Shown one piece after another: positions 33,890 through 44,500 of a stretch of 64,000 nt of DNA. Position 1 is the first letter of the stretch. Every line of letters starts with the position of its first letter. A model generated the notes under the pieces. It was not told the origin of the DNA. It was given only the letters and a program-made list of their open reading frames with translations, and searched no databases. Origin of the DNA: Liolophura sinensis (Eukaryota > Mollusca > Polyplacophora > Chitonida > Chitonidae); contig NC_088300.1 in NCBI RefSeq assembly GCF_032854445.1, forward strand, positions 64,082,984-64,146,983, in the 5' to 3' direction. The translations under genes were made by a program, and so were the position numbers.

Positions 33890-34954
33890 GACATGAGCTT
33901 GTAACCCAGACTACTCTCGCTATTTCGCTGAAAATCTGATCAAAACACTTTTGTTCCAGAAATTTCTGCTAAACTGGGGGAATCCCTGTAAGTGTCTGGG
34001 AATTCCTTGCCGTAAAGTGGGGCTTAACGACATGTCGTAAAAGCTTGAGAAAAAAAAAAGAAAACCGAACAGGGCAGCACGAAATCTGTTTGTACTTGTA
34101 TGTATTTTAGCCTTAAAATTGTGTTGTTGATGGTGCAAAAGTTATAAGAATAATGTACCATACTGTGATGTATAAATGATGTACCGGCATAGAAGGCAGA
34201 ACTTAGATAACCTGTAGGGAAAGATCTCTGTTGTCAGCGTGTGTTATTGACTGACTTATGCTTAATTAAAACAGTTCAAATTCAGTTTTCAAAGCGGTCG
34301 TGTATAATAGCGGAAAAGTGAGACTAGTCACACTTGGTCTACATCACCTGTAGACTGAGTGTATGTTGAACTACAACTATATCGAAATCAGCTAAGCAGT
34401 AGAGAGCTGTTCTTTCACTTTTTTCCCCTTACCCAATGTGCCTATCTGACAAGCCTGAATAACTCTGACATCAAATTATTGTAGCAAAGTTATCGTCAAG
34501 GATAGCGGGATAATGTTCGAATGTTGAATAAGCTGATTATGGATTGATTGCATAAATATCGAATGTAATCTAGAGTTCAGGAGAGTCATATATTATAAAA
34601 CAAACATAGCGCCATCTTACTTAGAAAACTTTGGCTGGCTTGTAAGTGGGAAGGTTTATCAGCAACCAGTAGATGGTCGTGGGTTTCCACCAGTCTCTTG
34701 TCTGGTTTCCTCCCAACATAATGCTGGCTGCCTTCATATAAGTGAAATATTCTTGAGTGGGTGTAAAGCAACTATCGAAGAAATAAATAGAGTACTTTGT
34801 TATGGGACTCAGATGGGATAAGGCAGGCTTTTACTGTCTAAAAGGTGAGAATTTACTGTGACTCCTCTTATTTATAATAATATGATTTATTCCTTCATTT
34901 TTCTTCTAGGAACAGAAGGCCTGTGACAGACTAGTGCTGTTTCCAGTACTAGCC
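33890..34954. promoter_or_regulatory. Divergent promoter region between Hikeshi and INTS12
   Basis: Only about 1.07 kb separates the two start codons. INTS12 coding begins 45 nt into an exon with acceptor TTCTTCTAG at 34901-34909, so an upstream non-coding first exon must lie in this interval; its donor could not be placed. A SINE-A copy occupies 34630-34795. No clear TATA box. Confidence 0.5.
34630..34795 (+). repeat. SINE-A copy lacking the tRNA head
   Basis: CTTGTAAGTGGGAAGG, AGATGGTCGTGGGTTTCC, TTTCCTCCCAACATAATGCT, CATATAAGTGAAATATTCTT, then a decayed tail. It lies in the 5' UTR intron or promoter of INTS12. Confidence 0.88.
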
Positions 34955-37900
34955 ATGACCACCTTTGAACTGGACCCGTTATTTGTTAAAGCATTAAAAC
35001 TGCTTCACTCAAAGAGTAAAGACTCAGCTGATCAGCTGAAACAGTTACTAGATGATGTAATAGCCCAGAGGAAAGGGCAGACTTCTAAGGTTTGTGAGAA
35101 AAATGTTATATAACTTCTTTCAGATATAATTTTTGTTAAAGTTTTGTGTAATTTTAATGCGGCAGTTTCACTTACTTCATGTAGTGTTGGGTTAAATTTA
35201 TAAATTTCAAGTCTGTTTTTATATTTGATAAATATTGACAAATATATCACACTGTTTGATGTTCCTTAAATGTGTTCAGTTATTTACGATAATGTATTCT
35301 GAGATATATTTGATTGTACCATTTTCTTTGATTCATGTTTATTAGATTTGTGGCTAGTGAGTTTCATGTTAATATTTAATTATGATTTTACAGAAAGATG
35401 GCAAAGATGGTGATAAGCCCAATTCATCGTCTTCTCGCCACAGCAACAAAATAGAGGAAGAAAAGAAAAGGGAAGCAGAGAAAAGAACCTTTGAAAAAGT
35501 TCGTACAATGTACAACAAGTACATCAAGCTGTTCTGTTTAAGTCAGCTTATGTATTTGATTGTTGTTTCTTCTGAATTTTAAATGTAGTATGTGAAAATG
35601 TCATGCTGGCATCACAAACTAATGCATACTCCTTTTCATACATGTATGTCTACTGTAGCTTTCTCCTGGTAAATTCTTGATTTCTTGTATTTATCATTGT
35701 TGTCAAATTGATAAGTTTATTGTCAGATATAATCAGTTCGCTTAGGAGTGGAGCAGTGGGTGTCCTTGATAAACAACTTCAAAAATATTTATAGGCAAAT
35801 AATACATGTATATAATGCAATGAATATTCATGTGCATGTAGATGAAAGATAATTTGACTCTAAGTATGTCTTTTCTTACATATATAATAACAACAGGTAA
35901 AGCAGGACTTATCAGATCTTACCTCTCAAGGTGGGAAGAAACCAAGGCTGGATGGAGGCAAAGACGGGAAAGAGGAGAAGTCAAAATCAAGAGAGAAGGA
36001 GAAGAGCAGGGAGAAAGAGAGAGAGAAAGAGAAGGAAAGAGAAAAGGAAAGACGTGAGAAGGAAAGAGACGCTAAGGAAAAGGAGAAGAAAGAAAGAGAA
36101 CTGGACAAAAAGGAACAAGAGAAGAAAGCCAAAGCTGAGGTGACAGTAATCAGCTCTGACTCAGAGGACAATAAAAGTCTGGATGCTGATGACTTTGCCT
36201 TTGATTTAGGGATAGCATGCATTGTGTGCAGGTAAGAGTAGCAAACTCCGGGTGAGATTTTGTCCACCATAATCACTAATGGCAGCCCTAGTAATTAGCG
36301 ACGGAACTCTGCGAAAGCCGTCCTGATTGCCAAAGCATTATGTGTGTGTTCTTTTTTGTTTTTTTTTGGCTGTGGCTTTTGAAATTGATTGAAATTGTAG
36401 TGTGCTGTTTACATTAAATATATCGACAGTCAATGAAGACACGGAACATAATAAAACCATGAGCCAATAAGGCAAAAAAGGAATATCCACTATAACTTTA
36501 TGAGGCAACAACCTGTTAAACTTAGATCAGAATAAGAAGTTTATTACATGTTAAATTGTTGCCAAGAAATCTGCTGACTTAAGCGCTGTCACCAATGAAT
36601 ATGGGTCAGCATTTTAAATTCTTTTGGGAATTTTCCTAATTAATGGGCTGAAATTCTATATGTAAATGTATTGTATAGAGGACATTGTTAGCATTTTTGA
36701 GATTCTAGATTTACTTTTAACTAAGTTCTTTTTATTCTTGCCCAAACCTGTAAATGTATTTTGCAAGCTATCAGTTTTTATTGGAAAAAGTCATTTCTGT
36801 TTTTCTCAAAATCAGTTAACAAGTGAAACTGTGAAGTGAATATTTACAGAAATCTATAGATAATTACACAGTGTAACATGAAATTTGCCTTGTTTTCTAA
36901 AAAAGATTCCACATTGGTTGGTAATTTTTTTTTAAACTCAATTTAGCCACTGCCTAAACCTGGTAAAATTTTGACTCCCTACAGGTATAATTATACTTTG
37001 CTGATTCTGTGCCAGGTTAAGTCTTGAGCTTTGTCAGGTTACTCAGGTATCACGAGTTGAATGGTGCTACTACCTGACTCTTCTTGTCTTCTTCCACCCA
37101 TAAACCTAACCGCAATCATACTGTATAAGGGAGCCTTCCTTAAATAGCTGGTAGACGTATTGTAATAAAAACACCTATAAATCCAAAATAATGATTACAC
37201 TATATGTTCAGTGATTGTGTCTGTATTCTGTCCCCTTCATATGTAAAGCTTTTATCTTTCTTTTCCCTGGCAGATCCTTTGATTTGACATCTGGAAATCA
37301 GCTGGTGGAATGTCAGGAGTGTCACAGTCTTTATCATCAGGTAGGGAATGTGTCAATGTATGCCTGGTGTGCAACAGTAAAGGTGTATTTGTGTGACTCA
37401 TTAATTCTGTCTTACTTTCCCAGTGTACATCTTAGTGAAATTATTGGGCTGGCCTCCCAATCTCTTTCAAAATTCACCAGACGTGAAGTCCTCAGATCGT
37501 GAACAATTGGTTCTTGCACAGAATTTGGCTACTATCCCTAAGCTGAATCACTGGATATTACCAAAGTCTGCAAGGTTGTTTTCATTTCTTTTGCCAATTT
37601 ATTCTTCTGCAGTAATGCAGTCAGCATTGTTTTCAGTTTGTTCAACGAGTTAGTCTTATCTAATGTATCTTACATTCGGGTGATTTTCTGAAGTGTGTGA
37701 TGTTGTGTGTCCCTAGGACTGCCACCGCCCCCCGGTCACTGAGCAAGACGTCACTGACCCCCGTTTTGTCTGGTATTGTTCCAGGTGTGCCAAGACATTC
37801 AAGAAAATGGTAGGTAACAATCCATGATATCATTATGTAAACCTTTGTCAGAAAATAATACTGTTAAATAGTGTCTTATCAACAGAAATTCTTCTGTACA

Positions 37901-39764
37901 TTTTTCTCCAACTCTCTTATTATCGAAAGGACCTGCCCCAATAGCACAGTTGGTAGAGCGTCCACTTCGCTAGATTAAGGGTCAATCCTGGGTCGAGTTA
38001 CACCTAAGACTTCAAAAGAGGAAGTTGTAACTTCCTTGCTTGGCGTTCAGCATGAAGGGATGAAGTGCAGACTGGTTGACCCGTATCAGTATAATGATAA
38101 TCAGTGGTAATCAGTATAATCAGCAGGGTGGCTTAGTTGCCTTCGGTAAGGCGTCTCAGTGAAGCAGCACTAAGTTAAAGACCGGTGGAAATCCATCCTG
38201 CAACAAGGAGGAACATTACATGCACTGTAAGGACTCCTTCATCATCATAAGACTGAAACGTTGTTAAGTACGACGTTAAACCCCAAGCACTCACTCACTA
38301 TTATCGAAAAGAGATATGCTTTTAAAGACTTTGTTGAACTGTTTATCATTATGTTGTTTGTGCCCTTAGGTGGCTGTCAAGTCCTCCAAGCAGAAGTCTG
38401 CATTATCTAGTGGACCCAAAGATCCTGGCAGTGGCAGTAAATCAGTGAAAAGTGAACAAACAGGACTTTTCCCATTCCGAAGAACAGAGCCTTTAAAGGT
38501 ATTTGTTCTTAATCAAATCTTATGAGAACTTTTTCTCTAATCCAGAGATAGACAGCTGCCATTCTCAGTATCTGAAATGTGTGTTCTTGGAGTATGAGTA
38601 AATTCTGCAGTGTGGTTAGTACTTAGTAACTTTAGATAAAAAAAAAAAAATGTGTTCATTATGAAAAATCAATCAGTAGAATTGAATGAGAGATCATTTC
38701 AGCTCAAAAAAAAAACAAAAAAACAACAACAACAATATTTACATATAATGCATTGTTACAGCTGTTATCTTTCCAGTCCTTACATTGGACCTTGTCACAC
38801 TTGTTCTCTGTCATCTTTCTGTCTTTACATTAGACCTTGTCACACTTGTTAGCTGTTTTCTCTTCAGTCCTTGCATCAGATCTTGTCTTCGATGTTTGCT
38901 GTTATCTTTCAAATCTTTACATCAGACTTCACCACACTTCTTTGTTGTTGTATTTTCAGCCATTTTACCAGACCTTGTCACACTAGTTTGCTGTTATTGC
39001 TCAGTCCATACATCAGATCTCATCACAGATGTTTGCCGTATTCTCCCCAGTCTTTATATCATCAGACCTTGTTATTTTTACAGTCTGTAAAAGTATAGGA
39101 GGCCTCAATGGCTGAGGGGGTTAGAACGCCAGCAGGGTGCAGTGATTCGGGAGCCTCAAACCAATGCAGTTGCTGTGAGTTCGAGTCAAGCTCATGTTGA
39201 CTTCCTCTCCTGACGTACGTGGGAAGGTCTGTTAGCAGCCTGCAGATGGTCGTGGGTTTCCCAGGGCTCTGACCAGTTTCATATAAGTGAAATATTCTTG
39301 AGTACGGTCTAAAATACTAATCAAATAAATAAATGTTAAGTTATCCCACTTGTTTTCTTGTCTGCTTTTTCCAGCCCTCATCGTCCAGGGATACCGCAGC
39401 ATCCGCTGCCAAGCCATTGAGCGGCCTAGCCAGTTTAGCTGCCAATCTTTCTGGAAAGGCCTCCTCCGACAGTACCAAGGCCAAGGCGGATAGCTCCAGA
39501 CAGAGCTCTGTCAAGCCAGACCCAGTCAAGTCCACCAGCTCAAAGATAGAACAGCACAGATTGTCCACTAGCTCAGCTCCAAAACTTGACCAGTCAGAAC
39601 GCAGTTCCAGCTCAGGTCATGGGTCCAAACAGAGTGGAAAGTCTTCGGGAGGGCCACACAAGTCATCGAGCTCTGGAGGTGCCGTGTCTGTGATGAATGC
39701 TGATAAACGTCTACAGATGATGAAGAAGAAGGCTGCTGCCAAGCAAATGAAAAGTAGCAAATGA
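34955..39764 (+). CDS. INTS12: Integrator complex subunit 12 (PHD-finger protein)
   Basis: Subunit of the nuclear Integrator complex, which processes snRNA 3' ends and attenuates paused RNAPII. Coding exons: 34955-35089, 35394-35498, 35897-36231, 37274-37340, 37717-37809, 38370-38498, 39375-39764. All are GT-AG with consistent phase, giving 417 aa (human 462). The N-terminal [20 protein letters not shown] is the short conserved segment known to contact the rest of Integrator. Residues ~95-165 are a Lys/Glu/Arg-rich charged stretch. The C4HC3 PHD finger spans ~188-238: [25 protein letters not shown]. The Ser-rich tail ends [15 protein letters not shown], matching the conserved C-terminus. Intron 5 holds a full SINE-B; intron 6 holds a minisatellite and a SINE-A. 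The 5' UTR is split by an intron. Confidence 0.97.
35930..36145 (+). repeat. Purine-only low-complexity exon segment of INTS12
   Basis: Coding stretch of AAG/GAG/AGA codons (Lys/Glu/Arg) in INTS12 exon 3. Long frames in other phases and on the opposite strand here (35926-36276) are shadows of this composition. Confidence 0.8.
37929..38298 (+). mobile_element. SINE-B (V-SINE/RUDI-like), full length, 11-bp target duplication
   Basis: Head CCCCAATAGCACAGTTGGTA (A box) with a GGGTCGAGTT B-box-like stretch, a ~200-bp middle, CCTTCGGTAAGGCGTCTCAG, and the end TTGTTAAGTACGACGTTAAA with CACTCACTA. TATTATCGAAA occurs at 37918-37928 and 38299-38309. It lies in INTS12 intron 5, same strand as the gene. 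Confidence 0.9.
38761..39079 (+). repeat. ~46-bp minisatellite, seven units, in INTS12 intron 6
   Basis: Units begin near 38761, 38805, 38851, 38898, 38944, 38990 and 39035. Rough consensus: GCTGTTATCTTTCCAGTCC, TTACATCAGACC, TTGTCACACTTGTTT. Each unit has a polypyrimidine tract, often ending in CAG. Just before exon 7 (acceptor at 39373-39374) the sequence CCACTTGTTTTCTTGTCTGC, TTTTTCCAGCCC aligns with the unit once the SINE at 39099-39333 is set aside. Confidence 0.8.
39099..39333 (+). repeat. SINE-A copy, full length, sense orientation
   Basis: Head GGAGGCCTCAATGGCTGAGG and GGTTAGAACGCC, B-box region GTGAGTTCGAGTCAAGC, CAGCCTGCAGATGGTCGTGG, and the end AAGTGAAATATTCTTGAGTA with CAAATAAATAAATG. 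It sits between the minisatellite and exon 7 of INTS12. Confidence 0.93.
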
Positions 39765-41250
39765 TCCCGTTTTGCAGAACAAAAAAAATTCCCGAACCAG
39801 ACTTGTGGGTTTCATTTGAAAATTTGTAATTGTACACAATTCTAAAGCACAGGGATGAAATTTTTAACAGGTTTTGTTATTTGCACTAGCAGGATTCATC
39901 CAACACTAAATTTAAAATCAATATATTGTTATTTTCAGTAAAATTACAGCTTGTGACATGTTTATGCATATTTCTTCTACAACAGCAAAATTTAGTAATG
40001 GAGTTCCAGTAAAATTTTCTCCTCACCCTATTGGATTTTAGTGTCTATTTTACTAAATGTACGCTCTCTGGGAGGAAGAAAATATATTTCTATGAATTAC
40101 ATCATAGAATGCATAGAAGTTTTGAATAGGTGGCTCATTATTTTGAGATATACACATGGCCTTGTGGCCATCATTGCCCTCAGTTTCATTATTAAACCTA
40201 ACACATGGAGGCTGTGTCCTTAATGAAGATACGTCTTCTTCACAAATTGGGCAAGTGGACATCGGTTAATAGGCCTATATAGCATTTTCTTAAAAATGTA
40301 ATCTGTTGTCAGTGTTGCTTTTTGTCTTCTCTCTTCATTTTGTGTACATGCATGATAGGAAGAGCATGTGCTGACATGCAGAAATATTGATTGATACAAA
40401 AAAAATTGACAAATTGATGGGCTGACCTGGTGTTTAGTTGTTCCAGAATTCCAGAATATTTCACTTTGTATGCATGTATCGCAACAGAACAGTATTAGGC
40501 AAGGTTTACAGTGTGGCACAGATTCTTGTAGTACAAAGCCTGAACTGTTGCTCTCCATTGGTAATTCAGCAATCACTGGCCAATAATCATTGATATTAAT
40601 AGATTGGTGTTGGATGTCATACTACACCGTATTTCCAATTTACAGTAATTTGCTACCCAGCATGTCCTACTACGGTGTAATCTGATGACATGGAGGTATA
40701 ACAAAAATTTAAGCAAAAGTTGACCGAAATTATGCAGATTGATACATTTATATAGAATATGACAGAAAATTCCACATACTTAATGGCTTTCACGAGAGAC
40801 GTTACAGGATTAAGCACAAGGCAATTGTGCTTTTGTGCAGGACTGAGCTGTGTACAGTATATTGATAAGCTCATGCAAACGTATGTGAAAATATGAATAG
40901 GTGATTTATAATGATTGAGTAAAGCTTTGGTGAAAAACATTTAAATAAGCTCAATCATCTTAGACGATTAGAGAATTTATCAAGATATAGGCACAAAATT
41001 TCCATGGACAAAGCGCTGATACAGCCTTGTGATGACGATGGAGGCAGAATCAATTCTACCTCCATAGGCATACTGAGATGGCAACCAACCGTCAGAACTG
41101 GATTCGAACTTCCCACAACCTACATCAAGGTCTGGACAGTCGCAGCGAGTCCATCCTTTGATCGCATATCTCATCAAGGGCCTGAAAGCCATATTTATTT
41201 TTTTGGCGACAAACGCATAATGTATATCATATAATGTTTGTTCGTCTATG
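39765..41250 (+). other. INTS12 3' flank / 3' UTR and intergenic region
   Basis: AT-rich sequence after the INTS12 stop; no coding exon recognised. No canonical polyadenylation signal can be assigned with confidence. Confidence 0.5.
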
Positions 41251-41527
41251 TATTTAGTCCTGATTTTGGAAATAGTGTTCCTTCGTTTTCCCATTTAGTC
41301 CGGATTTTACTAGATCGCGTGTAGAGGCGCGCGAATTGTCGCTGCAAAATTTAAGATTGTTGGACCTGCATCAAAGATCGATAGCTTCACTTTAACGTGG
41401 CTAGTTTGAATTTACTTCAGTATCATATGTGGCGAGAAAATTGATTTTCTTTCGAAAACGTTTTTTGCAATCCTTGCACCCATGTAATTGGAATAAGTTT
41501 GGTTACCGTATCTGCGAAGGTTGAACG

Positions 41528-44500
41528 ATGTCAAGAAGGTGTCCAGATTCTAACCGAGGGGAGAGGCGACAGTCCGGTGACTTCGGACCGCCGCCAGAAC
41601 TTTACAGTGTATTCCAGGGAGAGGTACTAGTCATGCCTGAGCCTTAATCGAATTTTAATCTTTACTGTGGTCATATTTTAATGTATAGAAAGATAAAAGA
41701 CGTCTTTCACTGTCACATAAACCCTAGCCCAAGCAAGGTGGCATTACGCCCTGTCACTCCCACTCCCAGTGTAGCCTAGGGTATCAGTGTCTGTTACACC
41801 CATAAACCTTACCATGCCGTAGTCATCTGTATAACTCAAGTCAGTGTGTCAAGTCAGAATTATATAAAACACAGTCATATTGTATAGAACTAAAGTAAGA
41901 CGTTGGTGAAACGTTCTTGAGTACAGTGTTAAACATCAATCAATCACTGATGACGAAGATCAACTTTATGAGACAGGTTGGAGGAAACCGGAATGCCCAT
42001 AGTAAACCACAACCTTCTGACGTAAAACCAGAGCAAGAGGAACTGGATTCTAACACACAGCCTCAGTGGTCAAGAGCCTGACAATTGTTTTAAGCCAGCA
42101 CTTTTATTGTCTCAGCCAACAAGGGCCCCTAAAATGTTAACTGCTTTTTGCCGGGTCTGACATGAAGTTTATATTTGAATTCACATGAATTCATGAAGAT
42201 CACTTGTTTCCACCAGTAATTTAATGTTTGTCAGTTGGCGTTTCTGTGATCCACAGTTTGCTGAAATCTTGTATAGTCTAATTAAGCGAATCAAGTCACC
42301 ATTTCACATTGTGGTGAGCACATCTGTTTCATATAAAACTTATCTTTATATCGAATTTCAGGTGGCTGCCATTCAACAATATGGTGTGTTTGTCAGAATT
42401 CCAGGTAGCAGACGACAAGGTTAGAAAATATAGCATTTGTGAAATTAGATACATGTATTATGTAGTTGTATTTGCATAAATATGTGTTTGGGATAGTGCA
42501 TGTAAATACTTGAAGAATTTTATACTAATCTGTTTCCAAACCCCATGTGTTGACATCCCAATAGACATACTATGTGCTCCATGTAGTAAATCTGTGCAGT
42601 CTGTGGAAACACTTCAGTTTACTTACATAAGGCTAACAATTTTAGATTTCTAGTTTAGTCACACCATTTCCTCACCCCACATTATCATGTGCCCATGAGA
42701 TGCTATAAGCTCGTGTCGATGTTAATCTTGTTAAATTTTGTTTAATAGCTGTAGGTTAGTTTCAACAAATTCTGTTATTTTCTTGCAGCAAAATAGATAC
42801 TCTACTTGTGTTCATGGATAGACCAATCCCACTGGAATTTTCATGCTGCCAAAAGAATGTGTTTATTCCATTTTAGTCAGCAACATTGAAACCATGTCTT
42901 TATCAGATATTTATCGTTCTTTTTTATTCCTTAATATACTCTGGTGGATAAAAATAAAATCGAGTATCCGCCGCTGTTTTGTTTTTATTGTTGACAGGTC
43001 TGGTTCACAAGTCTCAAATGTCTAGGACACGAGTGGATGACCCATCAGAGATGCTGAGTAAAGGAGAAATGGTTTACTGTAAAGTGATCTCACACGGTGT
43101 AAGCACATGTATCAACACAGCTTGCTGTGTTGTTGTTTGGGGTGTGGAGCGGGGAAGGCAGTGTTATTCCTTAATAATTAATTATTATCCCACATCAAAC
43201 AAAATACTCTGCTTTTCAAAGGGCAATAACATTCATGTGGGGTACAGATGTATTCTCAAATTCTCCAGACATCAAATGTGTCTGGTAAGTCGGTTATCTC
43301 CCTTTGTTTGGTGGTGCATACAATGGTTGTATTCAGCAATTCAACCATACATTGGTCTTCTGCATAGAATTGATGGGTTTTGCAGAATAAATTCGTTACA
43401 TGGTTACTCAGTGAAAGGATACGCAAATATATGGTGTGAATAATCATGATATTGGGATTGGCTGACACCTCGCTGAGGATTATTGACATCATATATTTGC
43501 GTATCCTATCACTGAGTAACCATGTAACTAATAATATTTGTGATCCACAGAGGAAGAGAGAGAGAGTAAATGGTTTTGTCTCTATTCACAAACTACTGAA
43601 AAGAAACCATTTTCTTGCAGGGTTTTTTTTAGCATTTTTGGGCAAGTTATTTCAGCTGGCTGCATACATGTGTAAGCTGTAGTGTACACATTCTTGTAAG
43701 AATTTGTTTATCCTAGACATGTTCATTCAGCAGCTAAATGTGCAGATATGAAATGAAAATTTAAAAGAAAATCTGTTTGAAACTCTTACCTATACACATA
43801 TAATATGTACATGTGTAATAATATTCTCTGGCCGCACATGGAAAGGTCTGTCAGCAACTTGCAGGTGATTGTTGGTTTTCCCCATGCTCTGCCCATTTTC
43901 CTCTCTCCATAATCTGGCTGCCGGCGTGTAAGTAAAATTTTCTTGAGGTTGGCGTAAAACACCAGCCAAATAAATAAATACATATATATATACTAATATT
44001 CATTTCATGGATTCGGTTACCTGCCAGCTCATTATCTTGTGTATGAAAATAATTCAGATATTTGAATAGATATACATATTTGCTTTTAGTATTTTGTTTG
44101 TACAATCCATATTCTGCAGATTTTGTTTGTGTTATAGGAAAGATGGAAGCAAAATAGGACTGTCTATGAAAGTTGTCAATCAAACCACAGGTGCTGACTT
44201 GGATGTGAATAATGTGGAATTGGTGTAAGTGGCTTTAAAGATTCATGTATATAGGGTAAGGAGACACTCCTAGTCTGTCCCTGTTGCCTTTTAAGCAAGA
44301 AAAATCAAAAATGCTCTATATTCTACTTCTCATATAACCCAGTGCAAATGAATGTTTCAACCAAGTGAGACATCAGCTGTATGTGTATTTAACTTTATAT
44401 TTCAAAGAAAAGACAACAAAAGATATAACCCAAGATATTTCAGAAGAGGGGTCCGTAAAGACGTATAAATTACATTACAAATTTTTAACATTTGGAACCG

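Noticed and set aside
35842-36276. Three overlapping charged or Ser/Phe-rich frames
   Set aside because: Shadows of INTS12 exon 3, caused by its purine-only codons.
42979-43443. 154-aa plus-strand frame
   Set aside because: It is ZCCHC17 exon 3 read through its donor at 43097 into intron and an interspersed repeat.
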